From the NCBI GenBank assembly GCA_025981625.1, contig JAICXF010000035.1, positions 1 to 19,637 on the forward strand: DNA of 19,637 nt, written 5' to 3'. Position 1 is the stretch's first letter. Each line of letters starts with the position of its first letter. Shown one piece after another: positions 1 through 8,886 of this stretch. Below the pieces are notes generated by a model, which was not told where the DNA came from, ran no database searches, and saw only the letters and a program-made list of their open reading frames with translations. The stretch is from Sphingomonas sp. GTDB taxonomy: Bacteria; Pseudomonadota; Alphaproteobacteria; Sphingomonadales; Sphingomonadaceae. Position numbers and translations under genes: made by a program.

Positions 1-977
1 ACCTCAAGAAGATGTGGAAGTCGCCCAACGGCACCATCCGCAACATCCTCGGCGGCTGCATCTTCCGCGAGCCGATCGTCATTTCCAACGTGCCGCGGCT
101 GATCCCCGGCTGGACCGACCCGATCGTCGTCGGCCGCCACGCCTTCGGCGACCAGTATCGCGCCACCGACTTCCTCGTGCCCGGCCCCGGCAAGCTGACC
201 ATGAAGTGGGTTGGCAATGACGGACAGGAACTCGATTTCGACGTGTTCGACTTCCCCGGCTCGGGCGTCGCCATGGGCATGTACAATCTCGACGCGTCGA
301 TCCGCGACTTCGCCCACGCCTGCTTCAACTACAGCCTGGGGCGGAAATGGCCGCTCTATCTCTCGACGAAGAACACGATCCTCAAGGCCTATGACGGGCG
401 ATTCAAGGATCTCTTCCAGGAGATTTACGACAGCGAATACAAGGCGAAGTTCGAAACTGCTGGCATCGAGTATCAGCATCGCCTGATCGACGACATGGTC
501 GCATCCGCGCTCAAGTGGAGCGGCAAGTTCGTCTGGGCCTGCAAGAATTACGACGGCGACGTCCAGTCGGACCAGGTGGCCCAGGGCTTCGGCTCATTGG
601 GCCTGATGACGTCAGTGCTGATGACTCCGGACGGTCACACGGTGGAAGCCGAGGCGGCGCACGGCACCGTCACCCGGCACTACCGGATGCACCAGCAGGG
701 CAAGGCCACGTCCACCAACCCGATCGCCTCGATCTTCGCCTGGACCGGCGGGCTCAAGTATCGCGGCAAGTTCGACAATACGCCCGAGGTGGTCCGCTTC
801 GCCGAGACGCTGGAGCGGGTGTGCGTCGAGACGGTCGAGGCCGGTCAGATGACCAAGGACCTCGCGATCCTGGTCGGGCCCGAGCAGGCGTGGATGACGA
901 CCGAACAGTTCTTCGAGGCGATCGTCCACAATCTCGAAGCGGCAATGGCCAAGGACGAAGTCGTCACCCCCGCGTAG
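1..977 (+). CDS. icd: Isocitrate dehydrogenase (NADP+), 5'-truncated by window edge
   Basis: Oxidative decarboxylation of isocitrate to 2-oxoglutarate in the TCA cycle, cytosolic. About 324 residues are visible; the eukaryote-like/alphaproteobacterial dimeric NADP-IDH is about 405 long, so roughly 80 N-terminal residues lie outside the window. The family signature [19 protein letters not shown] is intact; its aspartates bind the metal. [13 protein letters not shown] and the [15 protein letters not shown] stretch, typical of the C-terminal half of this class, follow. The reading frame is open from the first complete codon at base 3 (bases 1-2 are the end of a split codon). The TAG stop at 975-977 lies in the loop of a repeat hairpin, so the last codons come from that repeat. 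The gene converges on the FAD monooxygenase, overlapping it by 14 bp. Identification is firm. Confidence 0.96.
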   Translation, partial: LKKMWKSPNGTIRNILGGCIFREPIVISNVPRLIPGWTDPIVVGRHAFGDQYRATDFLVPGPGKLTMKWVGNDGQELDFDVFDFPGSGVAMGMYNLDASIRDFAHACFNYSLGRKWPLYLSTKNTILKAYDGRFKDLFQEIYDSEYKAKFETAGIEYQHRLIDDMVASALKWSGKFVWACKNYDGDVQSDQVAQGFGSLGLMTSVLMTPDGHTVEAEAAHGTVTRHYRMHQQGKATSTNPIASIFAWTGGLKYRGKFDNTPEVVRFAETLERVCVETVEAGQMTKDLAILVGPEQAWMTTEQFFEAIVHNLEAAMAKDEVVTPA

Positions 978-1017
978 GCGGGGGCCCAGCCGGGTTCTCG
1001 CTTTCGCGGGAATGACG
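962..1017. repeat. 56-bp palindromic intergenic repeat, likely bidirectional terminator
   Basis: Bounded by inverted ends CGTCA (962-966) and TGACG (1013-1017). It contains two hairpins: CCCCCGC/GCGGGGG (967-973 with 978-984, loop GTAG) and TTCTCGC/GCGGGAA (995-1001 with 1006-1012, loop TTTC, one G-T pair). This is the form of the short dispersed repeats common between genes in sphingomonads and other proteobacteria, whose translation gives strings such as VIPAKAG or HSRESENP. Both flanking convergent genes stop inside it: icd uses the TAG in the first loop, and the monooxygenase uses the TGA made by the terminal inverted end. No second copy is obvious in this window. The role as a transcription terminator for both genes is inferred from position and structure. 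Confidence 0.8.
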
Positions 1018-2226
1018 GAGATGGGCATCGGGCGAGCGGATATGCTCGCGGCGGACGCCGAGGCCGACGAGCCTGGCAGGGATGCGGCTCAGGAACGGCA
1101 GGCGCTGGAAGATGCGCAGCGGCAGCGGGACCTTGTCGAGGACGATCTTGCGGACGACGAGCGGGGTCAGGATGCGGTCATGGATCGCCTTCTGCACCGC
1201 CTGGATGACGCGGGTCGGGAGAAGGCGGCGTTCCTGGACCTTCTTCAGCAGGGGATCGACGTCTTTGCCGCCGGCCAGCGGTCCGGCGAGAATGTTGGCG
1301 GCGGCCACGGCATCCTGGACCGCAAGGTTGATGCCCACTCCGCCGACTGGCGACATGGCATGCGCCGCGTCGCCGATGGCGAGCAGGCCGGGGCGCCACC
1401 AGCGGGTCAGCCGGTCGAGCGTGACGGAGAGGAGCTTCACCTGGTCCCACTTCTCGAGTGTGCCGACGACCGGACCCAGCTCGGGCGCAGCATGCGCGAC
1501 ATTCTTGCGAAACGCTTCGATGCCCGCGGCCTCGATCTCGTTCGCGGCTCCCTTGGGCACGACATAGGCGCATTGCCAGTAATCGCCCCGGTCGATCTCG
1601 ACGATCATCGCTCCGGCACCGAAGGTCCCGCCGGTCTCGTTGGCTGCCGTTTTCTCCTTGGGGAGCCGGAACCACAGCACGTCGATCGGGGCGCTGAGAT
1701 CGGTTCGCGGCAGCTGCGCCTTGTCCCGAAGAATCGAGCTGCGGCCGTCGGCGGCGATCGTCAGCGTCGCTCGAATCTCCTCGCCCGATTTCAGTCGAAC
1801 ACCGGCAACCCGATCGCCATCCCAAAGCAGATCAACAGCTTCGGACTCCATCCTGAGAGCGAATGTCGGATAATGCCGCGCTTCCCGGGCGAGGAAATCG
1901 AGGAAATCCCATTGCGGCATCAACGCCACGAAGCGGCTCTCGACCGGCAAGTGGCTCATGTCGGCGATGACGATCTGCTCATCGGCAACCCGGCCGGTCA
2001 GCTTTTGAACTTCATCGTGCGGGCGCTTCAGGAACTCGTCGATGAGACCCAGCTCTCGGAGCAACTCGAGCGTGGAGGGGTGCACCGTGTCGCCGCGGAA
2101 ATCGCGGAAGAAATCGGCATGCTTTTCCAACACCGTCACGCTGCAGCCAGCCCGCGCGAACAGCAGTCCCGCCATCATTCCGGCGGGGCCGCCACCGGCA
2201 ATGACAAGGTCCAGATCTGACGTCAT
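964..2226 (-). CDS. FAD-dependent monooxygenase (PHBH/UbiH-like group A)
   Basis: A 420-residue flavoprotein hydroxylase of the p-hydroxybenzoate hydroxylase fold. Residues 5-35 form the dinucleotide-binding fold with GGGPAG at 11-16. The DG motif that contacts FAD and NAD(P)H is at about 160 (AADGRSS). The GD motif binding the FAD ribityl chain is at 285 ([22 protein letters not shown] region). There is no signal peptide or membrane segment. The substrate cannot be read from the sequence; aromatic hydroxylation or a quinone-related step are the usual roles. The ATG at 2224-2226 has AGAGG upstream. The last ~18 residues (from about 403) are encoded by the 56-bp repeat and are probably dispensable. 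It is divergent from the antiporter gene with 47 bp between starts, so the two promoters must overlap. Confidence 0.88.
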   Translation of the reverse strand: MTSDLDLVIAGGGPAGMMAGLLFARAGCSVTVLEKHADFFRDFRGDTVHPSTLELLRELGLIDEFLKRPHDEVQKLTGRVADEQIVIADMSHLPVESRFVALMPQWDFLDFLAREARHYPTFALRMESEAVDLLWDGDRVAGVRLKSGEEIRATLTIAADGRSSILRDKAQLPRTDLSAPIDVLWFRLPKEKTAANETGGTFGAGAMIVEIDRGDYWQCAYVVPKGAANEIEAAGIEAFRKNVAHAAPELGPVVGTLEKWDQVKLLSVTLDRLTRWWRPGLLAIGDAAHAMSPVGGVGINLAVQDAVAAANILAGPLAGGKDVDPLLKKVQERRLLPTRVIQAVQKAIHDRILTPLVVRKIVLDKVPLPLRIFQRLPFLSRIPARLVGLGVRREHIRSPDAHLRHSRESENPAGPPPTRG

Positions 2227-2273
2227 GGCGCCGGCCTCTATCGCTGTGGGATCGAAAAAGGCAGAGGTAATCC

Positions 2274-4031
2274 ATGGCGGGCGAGATCGGCGGTCAGGGC
2301 CTCAAGGACGCGCTGGTGATCCTCGGCGCCGCGGGCGTGGTCATTCCCGCCTTTTCGCGCTTCAGGATCACGCCGGTCATCGGTTTCATCCTGGTTGGGA
2401 TCCTGGTCGGCCCGTTTGTACTTGGCTCCCTGGCGCGACAGCATCCGGCGCTGGCCGCATTCTCCATCAGCGACCGGCAGGCGATCGAGCCGTTCGCCGA
2501 GCTCGGGATCATCCTCCTGCTCTTCTCGGCCGGCCTGCACATCAGCTTGCGGCGGTTGCGATCGATGGGCGGAAGGGTTTTCGGTCTCGGCAGCGCCGAG
2601 CTGATCGGCTGTGCGATCCTGGTCACCGGCGGAATCCTGGTGACCGGGGTGGCCCTGCCAAGCGCCATCGCGCTCGGCCTCGCCCTCGCGCTTTCATCGA
2701 CCGCGCTGGTCCTGCCGATCTCCGGCATCGACAGCCCGGTCGGCCGAACCGCCTTCGCCATGCTGTTGTTCGAGGACCTCGCCCTGGTCCCGATGCTTTT
2801 CCTCGTCGAGCTGATCGGCGGCAGGGCCAGTGCGGGCAACCTCATTACCACTGCCCTGCTTGGCTTGGTTGTGGTCGTTGCGATGCTGGTTGGCGGTCGC
2901 TTCGCGCTGAGCGCGCTATTTGCTCAAGCCGCGCGGGCCAAGAACCCCGAACTGTTCCTGGCGATCAGCCTGCTCACGGTGATTCTTGCAAGCCTGGTGA
3001 CCAGTGCCGTCGGCCTGTCGCCGATCCTCGGCGCGCTGATCGCCGGCGTGCTGATTGCCGAAACCGACTATCACGCCGAAGTCGAAGCGATCACCGCGCC
3101 GCTCGCTGGCCTGGCGCTCGGCATTTTCCTGATCACCATCGGGATGCGCATCGACCTTGGCGCGCTGATGCACGATTGGCCGCTGATTATCGGAGCCGCC
3201 GCCGGCGTGCTTGCGATCAAGGCGGCGGTCACCGCACTTCTCCTCCGCCTGTCCGGAATCCGCTCGGCAGTCGCCACGGAAACGGGGATCCTGATGGCGA
3301 GCCCTTCGGAAACAAGCCTGATTGTGCTCGCGTCAGCCTCGGCGGCCGGCATCGTCAGTCCTCCGGATGCCGATTTTTGGATGATCGTCACGGCGATCGG
3401 TCTCACGATCACCCCACTTCTCGCGGCGGCGGGCCGCCGGATCGGCCGTCAGGTGGACAGGAATGCGCACGCCCTGGATTCAAGCAAATTGGGCCATTCG
3501 AAGGACCGGACGGTCGTGTTCGGCTTCGGCCGCGTCGGACGCATGGTCGTCGACATGCTGATCGCTCATGATCGGCCTTACCTGGCGGTCGACAGCGACG
3601 TCGATGGCGTCGCTCGGGCCCGCCACGACGGCTACAATGTGCTGTTCGGCGACGTCGCGCGCCCCGAACTGGCAGACAAGCTCCAGCTCGGCCACGCCGC
3701 GGCGCTGGTGCTGACGATGGACAACCCGGTGCTGGTCGCGCAGATCGCCCGGCGCGTTCGCGGCTGGGTCCCCGACCTGCCGATCATCGCCAGGGCGCGC
3801 GACACGGCCCATGCAGCGGAGTTGTACAGGGCGGGAGTGACGGACGCGGTGCCGGAAACGCTGGAAGCGTCGCTTCAGCTATCCGAAGCGGTGTTGGTCG
3901 ATGTCGGGCTGGCGATGGGCCCGGTGATCGCCTCGATCCACGAGAAGCGCGACGAGCTGCGCACCCAGATCAAGGCCGAAGCGCAGCTCGAACAGGTTCC
4001 GCGCCTTGGCCGGCGGCGGATCAAGACCTAG
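2274..4031 (+). CDS. Kef/YbaL-type cation:proton antiporter (CPA2) with TrkA-N domain
   Basis: A 585-residue inner-membrane transporter. Residues ~10-390 are a run of hydrophobic helices of the Na+/H+ exchanger fold, including the discontinuous-helix region SSTALVLPI (~141) and the ion-site helix LLFEDLALVP (~164). Here the functional pair is Glu167-Asp168, as in E. coli YbaL, rather than the Gln-Asp of KefB/KefC. After a short linker, residues ~411-530 form a cytosolic TrkA-N (RCK) nucleotide-binding domain with GFGRVG at 417-422. It normally gates transport in response to NAD(H) or glutathione adducts. No TrkA-C domain follows; the protein ends in a ~40-residue polar tail. A likely role is K+ (or Na+) efflux coupled to proton entry for pH or electrophile stress. 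The ion is not determinable here. The gene ends 14 bp before the convergent secreted-protein gene. Confidence 0.9.
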   Translation: MAGEIGGQGLKDALVILGAAGVVIPAFSRFRITPVIGFILVGILVGPFVLGSLARQHPALAAFSISDRQAIEPFAELGIILLLFSAGLHISLRRLRSMGGRVFGLGSAELIGCAILVTGGILVTGVALPSAIALGLALALSSTALVLPISGIDSPVGRTAFAMLLFEDLALVPMLFLVELIGGRASAGNLITTALLGLVVVVAMLVGGRFALSALFAQAARAKNPELFLAISLLTVILASLVTSAVGLSPILGALIAGVLIAETDYHAEVEAITAPLAGLALGIFLITIGMRIDLGALMHDWPLIIGAAAGVLAIKAAVTALLLRLSGIRSAVATETGILMASPSETSLIVLASASAAGIVSPPDADFWMIVTAIGLTITPLLAAAGRRIGRQVDRNAHALDSSKLGHSKDRTVVFGFGRVGRMVVDMLIAHDRPYLAVDSDVDGVARARHDGYNVLFGDVARPELADKLQLGHAAALVLTMDNPVLVAQIARRVRGWVPDLPIIARARDTAHAAELYRAGVTDAVPETLEASLQLSEAVLVDVGLAMGPVIASIHEKRDELRTQIKAEAQLEQVPRLGRRRIKT

Positions 4032-4045
4032 CGCCAGCTCGCCCA

Positions 4046-4546
4046 TCAGGAAGCGGCATTCGCCTTCGCTACCATCTGCTCGAACTCGCCTTTGGTCGTG
4101 TCGAGCAGCAGCCCGGCCTTGTTGTGCCCGAAGGCGTTCGATGGGACTTTGACCTTCATCGAGCCGCTGGAAAGAATGACGCCGTCGGGATCGACGGAAG
4201 AGATGGTCGCGATCGCGGCACCGGTCTTGTCATTCACCGTCGCTCCCAGCGCAAGTTCCTTCGCGTTAGCGGGGCGCGCCGGTCCGAGCTTCCTGGCTGC
4301 CACAGAGGCCTGGTCTGTATCGAAGCTGCCAACCTGTTTACGCTGGAGGTACTGATTGAGCTGATTGGTGCTGTTGTAGGGATCGAGAGCAGAGCTGCGC
4401 ATTTCGCCGTTCGGCTCAGGCGTTTGCCCGCCGCTGGTCGCGCCAGGAGACATAGAGGGAGGAGCACCGGGTGGAGCAGCTTGTGCCAAGGCGGGCGTGT
4501 TCGGCAGCGCCATGGCAATTCCAGAGAGAATGAGTGATTTGCGCAT
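4046..4546 (-). CDS. Secreted protein of unknown function with small beta-barrel-like C-terminus
   Basis: A 166-residue protein starting MRKS with a hydrophobic stretch and a probable signal-peptidase I site after PALA (about residue 21), so it should reach the periplasm. Residues 22-60 are rich in Pro, Ala, Gly and Ser and probably disordered. Residues ~95-160 carry a pattern of alternating short strands (LGATVNDKTGAAIATISSVD, then DGVILSSGSMKVKVPSNAFG), resembling PRC-barrel or KOW-like small barrels. I do not assign a family from this alone. Such proteins are usually left hypothetical in sphingomonads. The ATG at 4544-4546 is preceded by a good ribosome-binding site, GGAGGG, a few bases upstream. 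No partner genes are evident: its neighbours are the convergent antiporter and the alaS gene upstream on the same strand, with a 147-bp gap. Confidence 0.75.
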   Translation of the reverse strand: MRKSLILSGIAMALPNTPALAQAAPPGAPPSMSPGATSGGQTPEPNGEMRSSALDPYNSTNQLNQYLQRKQVGSFDTDQASVAARKLGPARPANAKELALGATVNDKTGAAIATISSVDPDGVILSSGSMKVKVPSNAFGHNKAGLLLDTTKGEFEQMVAKANAAS

Positions 4547-4693
4547 GCGAAGGCCCTCCTCTGGAGTGCTATAATTCTTTCTTACATCAACCGCAAAGAT
4601 GATGCCTGAGCCGTGACTGATGCGCGGGCTCCAAATTCACTACGCTCCAGTGAGGCACCGCTAGAGGAATTGCACGGTGGGTCGCGGGCGCGA

Positions 4694-7351
4694 TCAAGCG
4701 GCGACCTTCTCCAGAGCATCCTTGACGGCATCGATGGCCATGCTTGCCTTAGAGCCATCCGGTCCGCCGCCCTGGGCCATGTCGCGCCTTCCGCCGCCAC
4801 CCTGGCCGCCCAGCATGGCGACCGCCGCCTTCACCAGATCGACCGCGCTGACTTGCCCGGCGAGATCGTCGGTCACTCCGACGGCGACGCTTGCACGCCC
4901 ATCGTTGACCGCGACCAGCGCGGCGATCCCGGACCCGATACGCTGTTTCATCGTGTCAACGGTCGACCGCAAGTTCTTGGGATCAAGGCCTTCCACGACC
5001 TGCGCCAGAAATTTGTGTCCGTTGACGTCTTCCGGCGCAGAGGCATCCGGTTTCGTCGCTCCGCCGCCCATCGCCAGCGCCTTTTTGGCGTCGGCAAGCT
5101 CGCGTTCGAGTCGCCGCCGATCCTCGATCAGGGAAGCGATGCGCGCCGGGACTTCGTCGGGAGCGCTCTTCAGCGAGGCCGCGGCCTCGCGCAGCTTGGC
5201 GTCGCGCTCGCTGAGCCAGCGCCGGGCCGCTTCGCCCGTCAGTGCCTCGATCCGGCGGACTCCGGCGGAGACAGCGCTCTCGCCGATGATCTTGAGCAGC
5301 TGGATGTCGCCCAGTGCGCGGACATGCGTTCCGCCGCACAGCTCGACCGAATAGTCGTTGTCGCTCAGCCGGCCCATCGACAACACGCGGACCTCGTCGC
5401 CGTATTTTTCGCCGAACAGCGCCATTGCGCCGGCGGAAATGGCCTCGTCCGGTGTCATTAATCGCGTGGTCACTGGCTCGTTCGAGCGGATTTGTGCATT
5501 CACCTCGGCTTCGACGGTGTCGATTTCTTCGCGCGTCAGGGCCTTCGGGTGCGAGAAGTCGAACCGGAAATAGTCCGGCGCGACGAGGCTGCCTTTCTGA
5601 CTGACATGCGTGCCGAGATGCCGCCGCAGCGCCGCGTGAAGCAGGTGGGTGGCGCTATGGTTGGCGCGCACCCGATTGCGGCGCTCACTGTCAACCTTTT
5701 GATGGACGGTCTCCCCAACGCTGATTTCGCCGGCAATTACCTTGGTGCGGAGCACGTGGAGCTTGCCCAGCTGTTTGGACGTATCCTCAACTTCGCCTAC
5801 GAAGCCCTTCAGAGTGGTCAGCTTTCCAGTGTCACCGATCTGACCCCCGCTCTCCCCGTAAAATGGCGTCTGGTTGAGCAAGATATCGACCGTCTGGCCG
5901 ACTTCAGCATTCGGCACCCGCTCGCCATCGCTGACGATGGCCACCACCGCGCCCTCGCCCTCGTCGCCCGAATAGCCGGTAAATTCGGTCGCCCCATATT
6001 CTTCGACGAGGTCGAACCAGATGTCCTCGCTCGGCTTCCCGCCCGATCCCTTCCAGGCGGCGCGAGCGTTGGCCTTCTGCTCGGCCATCGCCGCCTCGAA
6101 CCCGGAGCGGTCGACGCCAAGCCCTCGCGCCCGCAGCGCGTCCTCGGTCAAGTCGTAGGGGAAGCCGAAGGTGTCGTAGAGCTTGAACGCGGTCTCGCCG
6201 GGCAGCGTGTCGCCTTCCGTCAGACTGACCGAAGCTTCGTCGAGCAGACGCAGGCCATTCACCAGCGTCTGACGGAACCGCGTCTCCTCCTGCTGGAGCG
6301 TCGCTTCGATCAGCGGCTGGGCGCGGATGAGCTCCGGGTACGCAGCCCCCATCTCGGCAACCAGCGCGGGGACGAGCCGGTACATCAATGGTTCCTTTGC
6401 CCCGAGCAGGTGCGCGTGGCGCATTGCCCGGCGCATGATCCGGCGGAGGACATAGCCCCTGCCCTCGTTCGCCGGCAGAACGCCGTCGGCAACCAGGAAT
6501 CCGCTCGCGCGCAAATGATCGGCGATGACGCGGTGGCTCGCCTGCTGCTCGCCCTCCGCGCTGGTGTGCGTGAGTTCCTCGCTGGCACGGATCAGCGCCT
6601 TGAACGTGTCGGTGTCGTAATTGTCGGGAACGCCCTGCAAGACCGCGGCGATCCTCTCCAGGCCCATGCCCGTATCGATGCTCTTCTTGGGCAGTTCCGA
6701 GACGATCTCGCCCGCCGCCTGCTCATATTGCATGAACACGAGGTTCCAGATCTCGACAAACCGATCACCGTCCTCGTCCGCGCTTCCTGGAGGTCCGCCG
6801 GGGATATGCTCCCCATGGTCGTAGAAGATTTCGGAGCACGGGCCGCACGGGCCCTCGTCGCCCATGGCCCAGAAATTGTCCTTGGTTGGAATCCGGATGA
6901 TCCGGCTGTCGGGCAGCCCGGCAATCTTCTTCCAGAGGTCGAAGGCTTCATCGTCGGTGTGATAGACGGTCGCGGTGAGCCGGTCGGGACTGAGCCCCCA
7001 TTCCTTGGTGATCAGGTTCCAGGCAAGCTCGATCGCGCGGTCCTTGAAATAATCGCCGAACGAGAAATTCCCCAGCATTTCGAAGAACGTATGGTGGCGA
7101 GCCGTGTAGCCCACATTGTCAAGATCGTTGTGCTTGCCACCCGCCCGGACGCATTTCTGCGAGCTGCTCGCGGTCCGATAGGGGCGCGTCTCGAGGCCGG
7201 TGAACACGTTCTTGAACGGCACCATGCCGGCGTTGACGAACATCAGGGTCGGGTCGTTCTGCGGGACCAGCGGCGCCGACTGTACGCGCGCGTGACCGTT
7301 CTTCTCGAAAAAATCGAGGAAGGAGCGGCGGATGTCGTTGGTCGAGGTCAT
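4694..7351 (-). CDS. alaS: Alanine--tRNA ligase
   Basis: An 885-residue class II aminoacyl-tRNA synthetase that charges tRNA-Ala in the cytosol; the size matches the family (E. coli 876). It has the catalytic core from residue 1 (start [20 protein letters not shown], with [19 protein letters not shown] following). The editing domain carries the two zinc/mischarge-clearing motifs HSATH at ~563 and CGGTH at ~668. A C-terminal C-Ala domain with [16 protein letters not shown] ends the protein. All key motifs are intact. The ATG at 7349-7351 has no clear Shine-Dalgarno sequence. The 123-residue gene upstream on the same strand ends 58 bp away, so co-transcription is possible. The downstream gap shows only a weak 5-bp hairpin, so no terminator is called. 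Confidence 0.98.
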   Translation of the reverse strand: MTSTNDIRRSFLDFFEKNGHARVQSAPLVPQNDPTLMFVNAGMVPFKNVFTGLETRPYRTASSSQKCVRAGGKHNDLDNVGYTARHHTFFEMLGNFSFGDYFKDRAIELAWNLITKEWGLSPDRLTATVYHTDDEAFDLWKKIAGLPDSRIIRIPTKDNFWAMGDEGPCGPCSEIFYDHGEHIPGGPPGSADEDGDRFVEIWNLVFMQYEQAAGEIVSELPKKSIDTGMGLERIAAVLQGVPDNYDTDTFKALIRASEELTHTSAEGEQQASHRVIADHLRASGFLVADGVLPANEGRGYVLRRIMRRAMRHAHLLGAKEPLMYRLVPALVAEMGAAYPELIRAQPLIEATLQQEETRFRQTLVNGLRLLDEASVSLTEGDTLPGETAFKLYDTFGFPYDLTEDALRARGLGVDRSGFEAAMAEQKANARAAWKGSGGKPSEDIWFDLVEEYGATEFTGYSGDEGEGAVVAIVSDGERVPNAEVGQTVDILLNQTPFYGESGGQIGDTGKLTTLKGFVGEVEDTSKQLGKLHVLRTKVIAGEISVGETVHQKVDSERRNRVRANHSATHLLHAALRRHLGTHVSQKGSLVAPDYFRFDFSHPKALTREEIDTVEAEVNAQIRSNEPVTTRLMTPDEAISAGAMALFGEKYGDEVRVLSMGRLSDNDYSVELCGGTHVRALGDIQLLKIIGESAVSAGVRRIEALTGEAARRWLSERDAKLREAAASLKSAPDEVPARIASLIEDRRRLERELADAKKALAMGGGATKPDASAPEDVNGHKFLAQVVEGLDPKNLRSTVDTMKQRIGSGIAALVAVNDGRASVAVGVTDDLAGQVSAVDLVKAAVAMLGGQGGGGRRDMAQGGGPDGSKASMAIDAVKDALEKVAA

Positions 7352-7409
7352 GTGATGGCGATGTAAATGTTGTGCTGCACTGCGGCAAGGCGACGCCTGA
7401 GGGAAGCGA

Positions 7410-7781
7410 CTAGACGCCCAGCGCGAAGTTGAGGCGAATGCGCGGATGCAGGTCTTCAGGCACGGCCGCTTCCCATTTGAGAGTTGCGATGTCCTTGCGC
7501 GTGGCGGTCACGTCCCCGTCACCGTACCACACGCAAGTCCCGCCAGTTTTGGCCGGAATTAGCCCCGTCCAGTGGCCAGAGCACGTCTCAGCACCGTCGC
7601 GCCCGTCCCATTGGTGGTCAATGAGCCACATCTCCCAGCCGAGCACAGGGACAAGATCGCGCTCGCATGCATCGAGAAAGGCATTCACGTCGTCCGGCCG
7701 AATACCCATCTCGCCGTTTGACGCACGCCACGAGCGGTCAATCACGTCTGGGTCGAGCGATGGTGGGGAATATAGCTCCAT
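7410..7781 (-). CDS. Hypothetical protein, 123 aa
   Basis: I do not recognise this protein. It is soluble, with no signal peptide or membrane segment, acidic, and unusually rich in Trp (seven residues). These include the stretches [13 protein letters not shown] (residues ~48-60) and [10 protein letters not shown] (~81-90). Two cysteines occur in the central region. The ATG at 7779-7781 has GAGGT five bases upstream, a plausible ribosome-binding site. No strong gene overlaps it on either strand. It lies 58 bp upstream of alaS on the same strand and is divergent from mtgA (58 bp between starts). The position next to alaS may be incidental. Small globular enzyme-accessory or immunity-like proteins have this look, but that is speculation. 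Confidence 0.65.
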   Translation of the reverse strand: MELYSPPSLDPDVIDRSWRASNGEMGIRPDDVNAFLDACERDLVPVLGWEMWLIDHQWDGRDGAETCSGHWTGLIPAKTGGTCVWYGDGDVTATRKDIATLKWEAAVPEDLHPRIRLNFALGV

Positions 7782-7839
7782 CGATACCTCACTGCGCGAA
7801 GGCTTTGCGCTGTCTATTGACGACAGCTAGGCGAGTGCA

Positions 7840-8790
7840 ATGGCGAAGCGTTCGAACCATGCGATCCCCCGGTACAAGCGAAGGCGAGGCAAGCCGTTCG
7901 CTCGGCGCGTTATGGGCTGGATCGTCAAGCTGATCTTCGCGCTCATCATCATCTCGGTCCTGTGGGTGATCGCCTACCGGTTCATCAACCCTCCAATCAC
8001 AGCCACCATGATCGGCGACGAAATTGCTGGACGCGGTGCAACGCGCTCGTGGATGCCGATCAGCCAGATCGATCGCGACATGGTTCGTGCGGCGATTGCC
8101 GGCGAGGACGGGAAGTTCTGCAGCCACCACGGCTTCGACTTCAAGGCGATGGAAAACGCCATGCAACGCAACGCCTCGGGCGGTCGCATCCGGGGCGGCT
8201 CAACGATCAGCCAGCAGGCAGCCAAAAACGCCTTTCTGTGGCAGGGTGGCGGTTATGCGCGGAAGGGCGTCGAGGCGTGGTTCACGTTCCTCATCGAGCA
8301 TCTGTGGGGCAAGCGGCGGATCATGGAAGTCTATCTGAACGTCGCCGAAACCGGCATCGGCACCTATGGCGTCAACGCTGGCGCGCAGCGCTATTTCGGG
8401 CATGACGCGAGCGCGATGAGCCCCAGCGAAGCGGCGCGCATCGCCGCGGTCCTGCCGCTCCCGAAGGAGCGGGAAGCGCTCGCGCCGAAGGGCTTCACGC
8501 GCCGCTACGGGAACATCATCACCGCGCGCATCCCCGTCGTGGCCCGAGATGCGCTCGACGCCTGCATCTACAAGGGAGCTTCGGCGACGGTGAACAAGGC
8601 GCCTCCGCCGGTTGCGAAAAAGGCGCGGCCGGTGCCGGGCGAGGAATTCGAGACGGCCAAGCCGCCGCCAGTCGGGGATGTTGCTCCGGACCAGCCCGCA
8701 GTGGCAATGGAACCGGGGCAATCCGCTGTGTCGCCGGTCGCCAACGAGCCTGCGCCGGAACAATCGAATGAGTCCTCGAACGCCGGCTGA
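7840..8790 (+). CDS. mtgA: Monofunctional biosynthetic peptidoglycan transglycosylase
   Basis: A GT51 glycosyltransferase that polymerises lipid II into glycan strands at the periplasmic face of the inner membrane. It has a basic N-terminus (residues 1-23), one membrane anchor at ~27-47 and then the GT51 domain. EDGKFCSHHGFD at 89-100 holds the catalytic Glu89. GGSTISQQAAKNAFLW follows at 119-134, and KRRIMEVYLNVAE at 158-170 holds the second key Glu163. All motifs are intact. The enzymatic part ends near residue 245, the usual length for MtgA. A further ~70 residues rich in Pro, Ala, Glu and Val follow and are probably disordered. No transpeptidase domain is present. The ribosome-binding site is weak (AGGCGAG). 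The gene is divergent from the 123-aa gene and is followed by the stress-promoter hemerythrin gene. Confidence 0.94.
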   Translation: MAKRSNHAIPRYKRRRGKPFARRVMGWIVKLIFALIIISVLWVIAYRFINPPITATMIGDEIAGRGATRSWMPISQIDRDMVRAAIAGEDGKFCSHHGFDFKAMENAMQRNASGGRIRGGSTISQQAAKNAFLWQGGGYARKGVEAWFTFLIEHLWGKRRIMEVYLNVAETGIGTYGVNAGAQRYFGHDASAMSPSEAARIAAVLPLPKEREALAPKGFTRRYGNIITARIPVVARDALDACIYKGASATVNKAPPPVAKKARPVPGEEFETAKPPPVGDVAPDQPAVAMEPGQSAVSPVANEPAPEQSNESSNAG

Positions 8791-8829
8791 TCTTCACGCT
8801 GAAAAGTGGCTGAAGCGGGCCTTGCAGCC

Positions 8830-8855
8830 GGAACGCCGCCCCTCCCCTGTCCGTT
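8830..8855 (+). promoter_or_regulatory. EcfG-type general stress response promoter
   Basis: GGAAC at 8830-8834 (-35) and CGTT at 8852-8855 (-10) are separated by exactly 17 bases. This matches the published alphaproteobacterial EcfG (sigma-EcfG, PhyR/NepR cascade) consensus GGAAC-N16-17-CGTT. It lies 31 bases upstream of the hemerythrin-protein ATG and 20 bases upstream of its ribosome-binding site, the expected geometry for a short leader. Elsewhere in the window, the other GGAAC occurrences I inspected lack a partner at this spacing and sit inside genes. Confidence 0.8.
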
Positions 8856-8874
8856 GAAACAGGCAAATCCAGCC

Positions 8875-8883
8875 AAGGAGGAG
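8875..8883 (+). promoter_or_regulatory. Ribosome-binding site that fixes the hemerythrin-protein start
   Basis: AAGGAGGAG lies just upstream of the ATG at 8887. A longer in-frame reading from 8806 would start upstream of the EcfG promoter and has no comparable site, so 8887 is chosen. Confidence 0.85.
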
Positions 8884-8886
8884 TCT

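Noticed and set aside
1012..2220. 402-codon open frame on the + strand opposite the FAD monooxygenase
   Set aside because: Antisense shadow: the minus-strand frame carries the GGGPAG, DG and GD flavoprotein motifs.
2042..3571. 509-codon + strand frame overlapping the antiporter gene
   Set aside because: Arg/Gly/Pro-rich translation without hydrophobic helices; the antiporter in the other frame is unmistakable.
4637..4655. Possible terminator after alaS: TCACT/AGTGA hairpin
   Set aside because: Only a 5-bp stem with a 7-base loop and no T-run; too weak to call.
5492..7366. 624-codon open frame on the + strand opposite alaS
   Set aside because: Exact antisense of a certain alaS; the translation shows no domain and arises from GC-rich codon bias in the opposite frame.
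7809..7827. GCTGTC/GACAGC inverted repeat upstream of mtgA as an operator
   Set aside because: Six-base half sites with a 7-base spacer in a short divergent region; could be chance and no regulator is nearby.
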